Below, in pieces: positions 1 to 9,957 of a stretch of DNA of 64,000 nucleotides. The notes under the pieces are model-generated. The model did not search any database, was not told the origin of the DNA, and saw only the letters and a program-made list of their open reading frames with translations. The position numbers and the translations under genes were made by a program. The number at the start of each line of letters is the position of its first letter. Positions within the stretch are counted from its first letter, which is position 1. This DNA is from Lichenicola sp964658455 (GTDB taxonomy: Bacteria; Pseudomonadota; Alphaproteobacteria; Acetobacterales; Acetobacteraceae). The stretch is from NCBI GenBank assembly GCA_964658455.1, contig CAZZZA010000002.1:1-64000 (forward strand), written 5' to 3'.

Positions 1-733
1 TCACGCACTGGAAGTCGCGCACCATGGCCGGATAGGGGTGCGGGCCGGCGACGGTTCCGATCAGGTAGTAGGTGTCGGCCACGTTGGCGACCCAGTCGCG
101 CATCGCCTCGTTCATCGCGTCCTTCAGCGTGCCGGCGCCGGTCTCGACCGCACGAACCTCCGCGCCCAGCAGGCGCATCCTGAACACGTTGGGGCTCTGA
201 CGGGCGACGTCGGTGGCGCCCATGTAGACGATGCAGTGCAGGCCCAGCAGCGCGCACACGGTCGCGGTGGCGACGCCGTGCTGCCCGGCGCCGGTCTCGG
301 CGATGATCCTGGTGCGGCCCATGCGCCGCGCCAGCAGGATCTGGCCCATGACGTTGTTGAGCTTGTGCGAGCCGGTATGGTTCAGCTCCTCGCGCTTGAA
401 GTAGATCTTCGCGCCGCCGAGTTCCTGCGACAGGCGGCGGGCGTGCCAGAGCGGACTCGGCCGGCCGACATAGTCCTTGAGGTAGAAATCGAGTTCCCGG
501 CGGAAGCCCGGATCGGCCTTGGCGGCCTCGTACGCCTGGTCCAGCTCCAGGATCAGCGGCATCAGCGTCTCGGCGACGAACCGGCCGCCGAACAGGCCGA
601 ACCGGCCGCGCTCGTCGGGGCCGCCGCGCAGCGTGTTGGCGCGGTGGTCGGCGGCGAGCGCCTCGAGCTGCGCGGAAACCGGCGCATCGGCCGAAACCGG
701 GGTCGGCGGGGCGGTGCGAGCATGCAGGTTCAA
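1..733 (-). CDS. trpB: Tryptophan synthase beta subunit, 5' part (cut by window edge)
   Basis: Catalyses the PLP-dependent condensation of indole and serine to tryptophan, as the beta subunit of the alpha2beta2 synthase in the cytoplasm. The frame is open to the left window edge, so only about 244 N-terminal residues are present. The family signature around the PLP lysine (HTGSHKLNN) is visible near residue 95, followed by the glycine-rich GAGQHG segment and the YMGATD region. The start chosen is TTG at 733, because an AGGAGG lies at 742-747 with good spacing and the protein then begins MNLHARTAPP; the nearby ATG is out of frame. It runs divergently from corA. No trpF or trpA can be seen because the window ends. 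Confidence 0.93.
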   Translation of the reverse strand, partial: MNLHARTAPPTPVSADAPVSAQLEALAADHRANTLRGGPDERGRFGLFGGRFVAETLMPLILELDQAYEAAKADPGFRRELDFYLKDYVGRPSPLWHARRLSQELGGAKIYFKREELNHTGSHKLNNVMGQILLARRMGRTRIIAETGAGQHGVATATVCALLGLHCIVYMGATDVARQSPNVFRMRLLGAEVRAVETGAGTLKDAMNEAMRDWVANVADTYYLIGTVAGPHPYPAMVRDFQCV

Positions 734-802
734 CGGGTGGCCCTCCTGGAGCGCGCATCCTTATCAAACCGACTTGCCAAGGTCACGTTCGGCGCGGCCC
801 GG

Positions 803-827
803 CATGGTATGACATGGTATGACATGA
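803..827. repeat. 10-bp tandem repeat between trpB and corA
   Basis: The unit CATGGTATGA occurs twice back to back, followed by a partial third copy (CATGA). It lies in the divergent trpB/corA gap, 44 bp upstream of corA. Each unit carries a TGGTATGA string resembling an extended -10 element, so it may be part of a promoter, but no convincing -35 box was found. Confidence 0.6.
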
Positions 828-870
828 ACGAGGTCCGGCGCGACGCCGGGCCGACCGCCGCGGAGCGCCG

Positions 871-1854
871 ATGTTTCTCGTCCACCCTTCCGGCGCCCCT
901 GCCGCCTCGGTCACCGACCAGACCACGCGCGATGCCACGGTCTGGTTCGATCTGCTCAACCCCACCGACCAGGAACACGCGCTGGCCGAGCGCCTGACCG
1001 GGCTGCGCATCCCGACCCGCCAGGACGTGGAGGAGATCGAGAGCACCAGCCGGGTCTATGCCGAGGGCGACACGCTCTACCTGTCGACGCCGCTGGTGCG
1101 CAGGATCGACGACCTGTCCGTGGTCATCCCGGTCGGCTTCGTGCTGACCCGCGACCGGCTGGTGACGATCCGCTACTCCGACTACATGGTGTTCGAGTCC
1201 GTCGGCGCGAAGCTCGCCAGGCCTCCGGCAACCCCGGACGCCGCGGCGCCGGATGCCGAGACCATCCTGATCCTGCTGCTCGAGGCGATGGTGGACCGGC
1301 TGGCCGACCTGCTGGAGCTGAGCGGCCACGACCTGGACCAGCTCTCCAAGCGCATCTTCCACGCCGAGAAGCCGAGGAACGGCAACGCCGACGTCAAGCT
1401 GCGGATGCTGCTGTCCAAGCTGGGGCGGGAGACCGACCTGATCTCGTCGGTGCGCGACAGCCTGCTCGGGCTTCAGCGGATCGCCACCTTCGTGCGCGAG
1501 AACGGCGACAGGCCGTGCAAGGAACGCTTCGCCGCCCGGCTCGGCCTGATCTCGAAGGACATCGTCTCGCTGAACGACTACGACGCGCAGCTCAACAACA
1601 AGACGCAGTTCCTGCTGGACGCCACGCTCGGCTTCATCAATATCGAGCAGAACAACGGCATCAAGATCCTGACCGTGGTCAGCATCGTCGGCATCCCGCC
1701 GACGCTGATCGCCAGCATATACGGGATGAACTTCAAGGATATCCCGGAACTCAGCTGGAGCTTCGGCTACTGGTACGCGCTGGGGCTGATGGCGGCGACG
1801 ATCGTGCTGCCGCTGCTCTGGTTCTGGCGCCGCGGCTGGCTCGGCTCGCGGTAG
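871..1854 (+). CDS. corA: CorA-family magnesium/divalent cation transporter
   Basis: Inner-membrane channel-type transporter for Mg2+ (possibly Co2+ or Ni2+); the family works as a homopentamer. At 327 residues it has the usual CorA length. A long acidic and helical cytoplasmic domain comes first. Two C-terminal membrane spans follow, and the signature YGMNF sits at the end of TM1 near residue 285, followed by the short acidic periplasmic loop (KDIPEL) and TM2 ending in WRRGWL. The ATG at 871 has a modest GGAG 7 nt upstream. It stands alone between divergent trpB and the rho promoter. Cation specificity cannot be read from sequence. Confidence 0.9.
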   Translation: MFLVHPSGAPAASVTDQTTRDATVWFDLLNPTDQEHALAERLTGLRIPTRQDVEEIESTSRVYAEGDTLYLSTPLVRRIDDLSVVIPVGFVLTRDRLVTIRYSDYMVFESVGAKLARPPATPDAAAPDAETILILLLEAMVDRLADLLELSGHDLDQLSKRIFHAEKPRNGNADVKLRMLLSKLGRETDLISSVRDSLLGLQRIATFVRENGDRPCKERFAARLGLISKDIVSLNDYDAQLNNKTQFLLDATLGFINIEQNNGIKILTVVSIVGIPPTLIASIYGMNFKDIPELSWSFGYWYALGLMAATIVLPLLWFWRRGWLGSR

Positions 1855-1871
1855 CCGGATGCCGGCCGAAC

Positions 1872-1900
1872 TTGACGGGGTGCGGGAGCCGACCTAAATC
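1872..1900 (+). promoter_or_regulatory. Sigma70-type promoter of rho
   Basis: TTGACG (1872-1877) and TAAATC (1895-1900) are separated by exactly 17 bp, a good housekeeping promoter. It starts 18 bp after the corA stop. Transcription from it would give rho a leader of about 130 nt, which suits the known autogenous control of rho by attenuation; that link is inference. Confidence 0.6.
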
Positions 1901-2038
1901 CCATCATGTCCTGCGGCAGGTCCCTGCCCCTAGCGGGATCTCTCCTCTCCGGGAACGACGCCACCAAATACGGGCCGGATGGTTCGTATCGTTCGCGACG
2001 ACGGCCCCTCCTGCTTGACCGACCTATCAGGGCGTCCC

Positions 2039-3313
2039 ATGCATCTCGCCGACCTCAAGGCAAAAACACCCTCCGACCTGCTCTCCTACGCGGAATCGCT
2101 GCAGATCGAGAACGCGTCGTCGCTGCGCAAGCAGGACATGATGTTCGCGATCCTGAAGAACCTGGCCGAGAACGACCAGGCGATCCACGGCGAAGGCACG
2201 CTGGAGATCCTCTCCGACGGGTTCGGCTACCTGCGCTCGCCGGAAGCCAACTTCCTGCCCGGCCCGGACGACATCTACGTCTCGCCGAGCCAGGTCCGTC
2301 GCTACGGGCTGCGCACCGGCGACACCGTCGAGGGCCAGATCCGCGCGCCGCGCGACGGCGAGCGCTATTTCGCGCTGCTCAAGCTCAACACCATCAATTT
2401 CGAGCCGCCGGAGGCGGTCCGGCACCGGATCAATTTCGACAACCTGACCCCGCTCTACCCGGACCGCCGGCTGCGGATGGAGAACGAGAACCCGCCGGTG
2501 CTGGCCAAGGGCCAGACCAGGGACTTCACCCCCAGGGTGATCGACCTGGTCTCGCCGATCGGCATGGGCCAGCGCGCGCTGATCGTGGCGCCGCCGCGCA
2601 CCGGCAAGACGGTGATGCTGCAGAGCATCGCCACCGCGATCGCGCAGAACCACCCCGACGTGTTCCTGATCGTGCTGCTGATCGACGAGCGGCCCGAGGA
2701 GGTCACCGACATGGCCCGCACCGTGCGCGGCGAGGTGGTCTCGTCCACCTTCGACGAGCCGGCGACCCGCCACGTGCAGGTGACGGAGATGGTGCTGGAG
2801 AAGGCCAAGCGGCTGGTCGAGCACAAGCGCGACGTGGTGATCCTGCTGGATTCCATCACCCGCCTGGCGCGCGCCTACAACACCGTGGTGCCGTCGTCGG
2901 GCAAGGTGCTGACCGGCGGCGTCGACGCCAACGCGCTGCAGCGGCCGAAGCGCTTCTTCGGCGCGGCGCGCAACATCGAGGAGGGCGGCTCGCTGACCAT
3001 CATCGCCACCGCGCTGATCGATACCGGGTCGCGCATGGACGAGGTGATCTTCGAGGAGTTCAAGGGCACCGGCAATTCCGAGCTGGTGCTCGACCGCAAG
3101 CTCTCCGACAAGCGCACCTTCCCGGCGATCGACGTCACCAAGAGCGGCACCCGCAAGGAGGAGCTGCTGGTCGAGAAGAGCGCGCTGTCCAAGATGTGGG
3201 TGCTGCGCCGCATCCTGAGCCCGATGGGCACCATGGACGGCATGGATTTCCTGCTCGACAAGCTGAAATACAGCAAGACCAACCAGGATTTCTTCGATGC
3301 CATGAATACCTGA
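2039..3313 (+). CDS. rho: Transcription termination factor Rho
   Basis: Hexameric RNA-dependent ATPase that ends transcription at Rho-dependent sites. The start at 2039 gives MHLADLKAKTPSDLL, the usual alphaproteobacterial N-terminus, and 424 residues; an in-frame ATG at 1979 would add 20 residues with no family support. Visible parts in order: the N-terminal three-helix domain, the cold-shock RNA-binding fold (DGFGYLR near residue 60), the P-loop (PPRTGKT near 180), the Walker B segment (LLIDERPEEV near 215), and the Q/R-loop region (VLTGGVDANALQRPKRFFGAARN near 290). It is monocistronic and is followed by a strong hairpin. Confidence 0.97.
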   Translation: MHLADLKAKTPSDLLSYAESLQIENASSLRKQDMMFAILKNLAENDQAIHGEGTLEILSDGFGYLRSPEANFLPGPDDIYVSPSQVRRYGLRTGDTVEGQIRAPRDGERYFALLKLNTINFEPPEAVRHRINFDNLTPLYPDRRLRMENENPPVLAKGQTRDFTPRVIDLVSPIGMGQRALIVAPPRTGKTVMLQSIATAIAQNHPDVFLIVLLIDERPEEVTDMARTVRGEVVSSTFDEPATRHVQVTEMVLEKAKRLVEHKRDVVILLDSITRLARAYNTVVPSSGKVLTGGVDANALQRPKRFFGAARNIEEGGSLTIIATALIDTGSRMDEVIFEEFKGTGNSELVLDRKLSDKRTFPAIDVTKSGTRKEELLVEKSALSKMWVLRRILSPMGTMDGMDFLLDKLKYSKTNQDFFDAMNT

Positions 3314-3314
3314 A

Positions 3315-3336
3315 CCAGCGCCCGCCCGGGCGCTGG
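3315..3336 (+). terminator. Hairpin directly after rho, without U-tract
   Basis: A perfect 9-bp stem (CCAGCGCCC / GGGCGCTGG) with loop GCCC begins 2 nt after the rho stop codon. No run of T follows, so it is not a standard intrinsic terminator. It may be a 3'-end stabiliser, or a pause site used with Rho itself. Confidence 0.5.
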
Positions 3337-3374
3337 GGACAGCTAGACTGCCGACCTCGCTTCAGGAGGCCGGC

Positions 3375-3809
3375 ATGCCGGAACACCCCACCTCGTTCGC
3401 CGGATCCGGCACGACCGTCATTCCCGCCAGCTTCTACGGCACCGTCAGCCTGGAGGCGGGCGGCGAGACGCCGGCGGCGCCGGGCGGCAGCCATCTGCGG
3501 TCGCTGCCGGGCGATTTCGAGATGACGCTCGACATCGGCTTCGCGCTGCTGCTCGAACTGGGCTTCGTCCCGGTGCCGGAAACCGACCCGGCCTACCCGC
3601 TCTATCTGCGCGCCCGCGACAGCCACGATCACGCGCCGCCCGCCGGCCAGGCCGAGGCGATGCTGGTTCGGGAGGGGCACGGCCCGGACGTGGTCTGGGC
3701 GCCGTTCCAGACCACGATCGCCCTGGCGCCGGAGCTGCATCTGCGATACGGGCTGGTCCCGCCCGGCAGCGCCCGTCTCGCCGCGCAGGCCGAGGGTCCC
3801 GGACGGTAG
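3375..3809 (+). CDS. Conserved-looking hypothetical protein, 144 aa
   Basis: I do not recognise this protein. The ATG at 3375 has a strong AGGAGG 6-7 nt upstream, and codon use resembles its neighbours, so the gene is probably real. It has no signal peptide and no membrane span. A Pro/Gly/Ala-rich N-terminus is followed by an acidic stretch (LRSLPGDFEMTLDIGFALLLELGF) and a moderately charged C-terminal half containing HDHAPP and LHLRYGL. It is convergent with the quinone oxidoreductase gene (15-bp gap). No function is assigned. Confidence 0.7.
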   Translation: MPEHPTSFAGSGTTVIPASFYGTVSLEAGGETPAAPGGSHLRSLPGDFEMTLDIGFALLLELGFVPVPETDPAYPLYLRARDSHDHAPPAGQAEAMLVREGHGPDVVWAPFQTTIALAPELHLRYGLVPPGSARLAAQAEGPGR

Positions 3810-3824
3810 CGAGGGCCCGGAGCG

Positions 3825-4799
3825 TCAGTCGGGGATCAGGATCGTGCTGCCGGTGGTGGCGCGCGATTCCAGCGCCGCATGCGCCATCCCTGCCTCGGAC
3901 AGCGCGAAGCTCTGGCCGATCTCGACCTTCACCGCGCCGCTCGCCACCACATCGAACAGCTCCGCCGCCGCCCGTTCCAGCTCCGGCCGGGTGGCGATGA
4001 AGCTCATCAGCTTCGGCCTGGTGACCGACAGGCTGCCGCGCGCCGCCAGCAGGCTGAGCGACACCCCGGTCACCTCGCCCGACGCGTTGCCGTAGCTGAC
4101 CATCAGCCCGCGCGGCGCCAGGCAATCGAGGCTGGCCATGAAGCTGTCCTTGCCGACGCTGTCATAGACCACCGGCACCATCGCGCCGCCGGTCAGCCGC
4201 CGGACCTTCTGCGGCAGGTCGTCGAGCCCGACCAGCACGTGCGTCGCGCCATGCGCGCGCGCCAGCTCCGCCTTCGCCGCGGTCGAGACCACGCCGATCA
4301 CCGTGGCGCCGAGATGCGCCGCCCAGGCACACAGCATCAGCCCGACGCCGCCCGCCGCCGCATGCACCAGGATGGTGTCGCCGGCCGCGAGCACCCGCAC
4401 CTGGCGCAGCAGATACTGCACCGTGAGGCCGCGCAGCATGATCGCGGCGGCGGTGCGGGTGTCGATCGTCTCCGGCAGCCGCACCACCTGGTCGGCGTCT
4501 ATGCTGCGGTGGTTGGCATAAGCGCCGAGCTTGCTCGGATAGGCGACCCGGTCGCCGACCGCGAGCGTGGTGACGGCGCTGCCGGCCTGCACCACCGTGC
4601 CGCTCGCCTCCATGCCGATCACCGACGGCAGGCTGGGCAGCTTGTAGAGGCCGGTGCGGTAATAGACGTCGATGAAGTTGAGCCCGATCGCCTCCTGGCG
4701 GATCAGCACCTCGTGCGCGCCCGGCCCGGGGGTCGGCACCTCCTCGAAGCGCAGCACCTCTGGTCCGCCATAGGCGTGGACGCGAACGGCCTTGGTCAT
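3825..4799 (-). CDS. NADPH:quinone oxidoreductase, zinc-independent MDR family
   Basis: Medium-chain dehydrogenase/reductase of the quinone oxidoreductase (zeta-crystallin/QorA) group, 324 residues, probably an NADPH-dependent reductase of quinones or enones in the cytoplasm. The N-terminal GroES-like fold has the family hallmark near residue 40 (GLNFIDVYYRTGLY), and the zinc ligands of alcohol dehydrogenases are absent. The nucleotide-binding motif (HAAAGGVGLMLCAWA) is near residue 150. The ATG at 4799 overlaps the stop of ogt by 4 bp, so the two genes are translationally coupled. The true substrate is unknown. Confidence 0.88.
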   Translation of the reverse strand: MTKAVRVHAYGGPEVLRFEEVPTPGPGAHEVLIRQEAIGLNFIDVYYRTGLYKLPSLPSVIGMEASGTVVQAGSAVTTLAVGDRVAYPSKLGAYANHRSIDADQVVRLPETIDTRTAAAIMLRGLTVQYLLRQVRVLAAGDTILVHAAAGGVGLMLCAWAAHLGATVIGVVSTAAKAELARAHGATHVLVGLDDLPQKVRRLTGGAMVPVVYDSVGKDSFMASLDCLAPRGLMVSYGNASGEVTGVSLSLLAARGSLSVTRPKLMSFIATRPELERAAAELFDVVASGAVKVEIGQSFALSEAGMAHAALESRATTGSTILIPD

Positions 4800-5272
4800 G
4801 CGATGAGTCTTTCCCTGTCCTGGGCAGGATGCGGCATCTCCAGACCCAGCAGGAAGCGCTTGGTCTCGAGCCCGCCCTGCATGGAAAATCCACCCAGGTG
4901 GGTGGTGGCGAGGACACGATGGCACGGTATCAGGATCGGCAGCGGGTTGAACCGGTTGGCCTGGCCGACCGAGCGCGCCGAACCGCCGGCGACCGCGGCG
5001 ATCTGCTGGTAGGTCCTGGTCTCGCCGTACGGGATGTCGGAGAGCGCGCGCCAGACGCGGCGGCGATAGGCGGTAGCGCCGGCCGGCGCCAGCGGCAGCG
5101 TGAAACGCTGGAGCGCGCCGTCGAAATAGGCATCCAGTTCGTCGCGGGCCCGGGTCAGCAGCGCGGTCCGGTCCTGGTCGCCGGCCCAGCCCCAGTCCAG
5201 CGCCACGATCGCGTCGTCCTCCTGGGTCAGGGTCAGCGCACCCAGCGGAGAATGCAGTGAGAGTTGGGACAA
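4796..5272 (-). CDS. ogt: Methylated-DNA--protein-cysteine methyltransferase
   Basis: Suicide repair protein that moves the alkyl group from O6-alkylguanine in DNA to its own cysteine. The active-site motif PCHRV sits near residue 120 within LPILIPCHRV, preceded by the DNA-binding helix (PYGETRTYQQIA, GSARSVGQANR). The start chosen is TTG at 5272, preceded by GGAGG at 7-nt spacing; it gives MSQLSLHSPLGALTL and 158 residues, the normal Ogt length. An in-frame ATG at 5314 would add 14 residues of poor character, and its CATG would overlap the start codon of divergent mnmE. It is coupled to the downstream oxidoreductase. Confidence 0.9.
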   Translation of the reverse strand: MSQLSLHSPLGALTLTQEDDAIVALDWGWAGDQDRTALLTRARDELDAYFDGALQRFTLPLAPAGATAYRRRVWRALSDIPYGETRTYQQIAAVAGGSARSVGQANRFNPLPILIPCHRVLATTHLGGFSMQGGLETKRFLLGLEMPHPAQDRERLIA

Positions 5273-5312
5273 ACGGCTCGCCTCCGGCAGCAGCGCATGG
5301 CACGGCACGGGC

Positions 5313-6617
5313 ATGAACCTGTCAAGCGACGCGCGCCCCACCATCTTCGCCCGTGCCAGCGGCGGCGGCCGCGCGGCGATCGCGGTGCTGCGGCTGAGCG
5401 GGCCGCGCACCGGCGCGATCCTCGATGCGCTCTGCCGGCGCCGCCCGGCGCCGCGCCGGGCAGCACTCAGAGCGCTGCGGCACCGGCAGGAGCTGCTCGA
5501 CCGCGCCCTGGTGCTGTGGTTTCCGGGCCCCGGCAGCTACACCGGAGAGGACAGCGCCGAGCTGCATCTGCATGCCGGGCAGGCGGTGGTGGCGGCGGTC
5601 GCCGACGCGCTGGTGGCGCTCGGCGCCCGCCCGGCCGAGCCGGGGGAGTTCACCCGGCGCGCCTTCGAGTCCGGCCGCATCGACCTGCTGGAAGCAGAGG
5701 GCATCGCCGACCTGATCGACGCCGAGACCCAGGCGCAGCGCCGCCAGGCGATGCTGCAGGCCGACGGCGCGCTGAGCCGGCTCTACGCCGGCTGGGCGAC
5801 GCGGCTGCGGGCAATGCTGGCGCACCAGGAGGCGCTGATCGATTTCCCCGACGAGGCGCTGCCGCCCGAACTCGACGCCAGGCTCGCGCAGGACACCGCG
5901 CTGCTGGCGGCCGAGCTTGAGGCGCATCTGGCGTCCGGCGACAGGGCGGCCCGCATCCGCGACGGGCTGTTCGTGGCGATCTCCGGCCGCCCCAATGTCG
6001 GCAAGTCGAGCCTGCTGAACCGGCTGGCCGGGCGCGAGGCCGCCATGGTCTCCGACATCCCCGGCACCACCCGGGACGCGATCGAAGTGCGGCTGGTGCT
6101 AGCCGAGGTGCCGGTGACGCTGATCGATACCGCCGGGCTGCGCGACAGCGACGATCCGCTGGAGGCCGAGGGGGTGCGCCGCGCCCGCCGGCACGCGGCG
6201 ATGGCGGACCTGGTGCTGCACGTGGCGTGCGGACCGGACCCGGAGCCCGAGGCAGAGTCCATCTCCGGGCCCGGCCTGCTGGTGTGGAACAAGGCCGATC
6301 TGCACCCGGCGCCGGCCGGCTGGCTCGGCGTCAGCGCCCGCACCGGACAGGGTCTGGACCGGCTCGAGCGCGACCTGGCCGATGCGGTCTCCGCCATCAC
6401 CGGCGGCGCCGGGCCGGCGCCGCTGACCCGCGCCCGGCACCGCGCCGGGATCGAGGAGGCGCTGGCGCAGCTGCACGACGCGGCGGCGCTGCCGCTGCCG
6501 GAGCTGCGCGGCGAGGCGCTGCGGCTGGCGATGCAGGCGCTCGGGCGGCTGACCGGCCGGGTCGGCGTCGAGGACCTGCTCGACACCGTGTTCAGCCAGT
6601 TCTGCATCGGCAAATAG
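5313..6617 (+). CDS. mnmE: tRNA modification GTPase MnmE
   Basis: Works with MnmG to install the 5-(carboxymethyl)aminomethyl group on wobble uridine of certain tRNAs. At 434 residues it is slightly short for the family. An N-terminal folate-binding domain (GRAAIAVLRLSG; GEFTRRAFESGRIDL) precedes the helical domain. The inserted G domain has GRPNVGKSS near residue 225, DIPGTTRD, DTAGLR and NKAD. The C-terminus is FCIGK, the catalytic CxGK motif. The ATG at 5313 has only a weak Shine-Dalgarno, but the N-terminus aligns with the family. It is the first gene of the mnmE-mnmG-rsmG-parA-parB run. Confidence 0.96.
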   Translation: MNLSSDARPTIFARASGGGRAAIAVLRLSGPRTGAILDALCRRRPAPRRAALRALRHRQELLDRALVLWFPGPGSYTGEDSAELHLHAGQAVVAAVADALVALGARPAEPGEFTRRAFESGRIDLLEAEGIADLIDAETQAQRRQAMLQADGALSRLYAGWATRLRAMLAHQEALIDFPDEALPPELDARLAQDTALLAAELEAHLASGDRAARIRDGLFVAISGRPNVGKSSLLNRLAGREAAMVSDIPGTTRDAIEVRLVLAEVPVTLIDTAGLRDSDDPLEAEGVRRARRHAAMADLVLHVACGPDPEPEAESISGPGLLVWNKADLHPAPAGWLGVSARTGQGLDRLERDLADAVSAITGGAGPAPLTRARHRAGIEEALAQLHDAAALPLPELRGEALRLAMQALGRLTGRVGVEDLLDTVFSQFCIGK

Positions 6618-6649
6618 GGCGCGATGCGCTAAGAGACGGCACGCCACGG

Positions 6650-8517
<1,868 letters not shown>

Positions 8518-8518
<1 letters not shown>

Positions 8519-9132
8519 TGCGAGACGGCCCGCCGCTGCCGGCGGAGACGGTGGCGCGGCTGGAGCAATTCGCCACGCTGCTGCGCCGCTGGAACCGGCA
8601 CATCAACCTGGTCTCGCCCAAAGATATCGACCAGCTCTGGCCGCGCCACATCGCCGACAGCCTGCAGCTCGCCGGCGACCTCGCCCCCGGCGCCGCCGTC
8701 ACCGATCTCGGCTCCGGCGGCGGCTTCCCCGGGCTGGTGCTGGCGATCGCCACCGCCAACCCGGTCACGCTGGTGGAGAGCGACCAGCGCAAGGCGAGCT
8801 TCCTGCGCGAGGCGGCGCGCGCCACCGGGGCGCCGGCGATCGTGGTGGCCGACCGTATCGAACAGGCGGCGATCGCGCCGGCGCCGTTCGTCACCGCGCG
8901 CGCCCTGGCGCCGCTGCCGCTGCTGCTCGACTGGGCGCACCGGCTGCTGGCGCCGGGCGGCTTCTGCCTGTTCCTGAAGGGCCGGAGCGTCGACGACGAA
9001 TTGACCCGGGCTGCCGCGGAATGGCACATGACGGTCTCCAGACGCCCGAGTCGGACCAGCCCGGACGGCGTCATCCTCACATTGAGTGAACTCAGGCGTG
9101 TCAGAGACCCCGACCGGGCGATCGGGCGATAG
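8518..9132 (+). CDS. rsmG: 16S rRNA (guanine527-N7)-methyltransferase RsmG
   Basis: SAM-dependent methyltransferase for G527 of 16S rRNA, the change linked to streptomycin sensitivity. At 204 residues it has normal family length. The SAM motif DLGSGGGFPGLVLAI is near residue 65, followed by the acidic end of beta2 (LVESDQRKASFLRE). The ATG shares its A with the mnmG stop. The 3' end overlaps the parA start by 47 bp, a long overlap typical of this locus in alphaproteobacteria. Confidence 0.95.
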
Positions 9133-9955
9133 GTCCGTCGCTGCCGACCCGAAACCGCCGCACATCATCGCGGTCGCCAACCAGAAGGGCGGCGTCGGCA
9201 AGACCACGACCGCGATCAACCTGGCCACGGCGCTGGCGGCGCGGGCGCATCGCGTGCTGCTGATCGATCTCGACCCGCAGGGCAACGCCTCCACCGGGCT
9301 CGGCATCAGCTACGCCAGCCGGCGCGCCGGCAGCTATGCGCTGATCGCCGAGAACGCGCCGCTGGCCGGCCTCGCCTGCGCCACCGAGATCGACGGGTTG
9401 CGGCTGGTGCCGGCCGACAACGAGCTGGCCGGGGCCGAGATCGAGCTGGTCGACCGTCCACGCCGCGAATACTGCCTGCGCGACGCGCTCTCGGCGGTGG
9501 CCGACGGCCCGGCGATCGACATCGTGCTGATCGACTGCCCGCCGAGCCTGGGTCTGCTGACCCTGAACGCGCTGGTGGCGGCGCATTCGGTGCTGGTGCC
9601 GCTGCAATGCGAGTTCTTCGCGCTGGAGGGCGTCAGCCAGCTGATCCGCACCATCGACCGGGTGCGGCGCGCCTTCAACCCGGCGCTGCGGCTGCAGGGG
9701 CTGGTGCTGACCATGTTCGACCGCCGCAACAACCTCTCCGAGCTGGTGGCCGCCGACGCCCGCGGCTTCTTCGGCGAGCAGGTGCTCGACACCGTGATCC
9801 CGCGCAACATCCGCATCTCCGAGGCGCAGAGCCACGGCAAGCCGGCGCATCTCTACGATCCGAAATCCAGCGGCGCGGTAGCGTATGCCAGGCTGGCCGA
9901 CGAGGTGGTGACGCGCATGGCGGCGTCGCCGGCCAGCCTGCGCGAGCGGGCGTGA
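9086..9955 (+). CDS. parA: Chromosome partitioning ATPase ParA
   Basis: Walker-type ATPase that binds DNA non-specifically and drives separation of newly copied origins with ParB. The deviant Walker A motif (KGGVGKTT) is near residue 35, followed by LIDLDPQGNAS and the Walker B-type strand VLIDCPPSL. The start is probably GTG at 9086; a second in-frame GTG at 9098 is equally possible, and neither has a clear Shine-Dalgarno, consistent with coupling from within rsmG. The total is 289 residues, and parB follows after 2 bp. Confidence 0.95.
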   Translation: MNSGVSETPTGRSGDRSVAADPKPPHIIAVANQKGGVGKTTTAINLATALAARAHRVLLIDLDPQGNASTGLGISYASRRAGSYALIAENAPLAGLACATEIDGLRLVPADNELAGAEIELVDRPRREYCLRDALSAVADGPAIDIVLIDCPPSLGLLTLNALVAAHSVLVPLQCEFFALEGVSQLIRTIDRVRRAFNPALRLQGLVLTMFDRRNNLSELVAADARGFFGEQVLDTVIPRNIRISEAQSHGKPAHLYDPKSSGAVAYARLADEVVTRMAASPASLRERA

Positions 9956-9957
9956 CG

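Noticed and set aside
1979..2038. Earlier ATG start for rho
   Set aside because: It would add 20 residues not seen in the family, and the internal ATG gives the standard alphaproteobacterial N-terminus.
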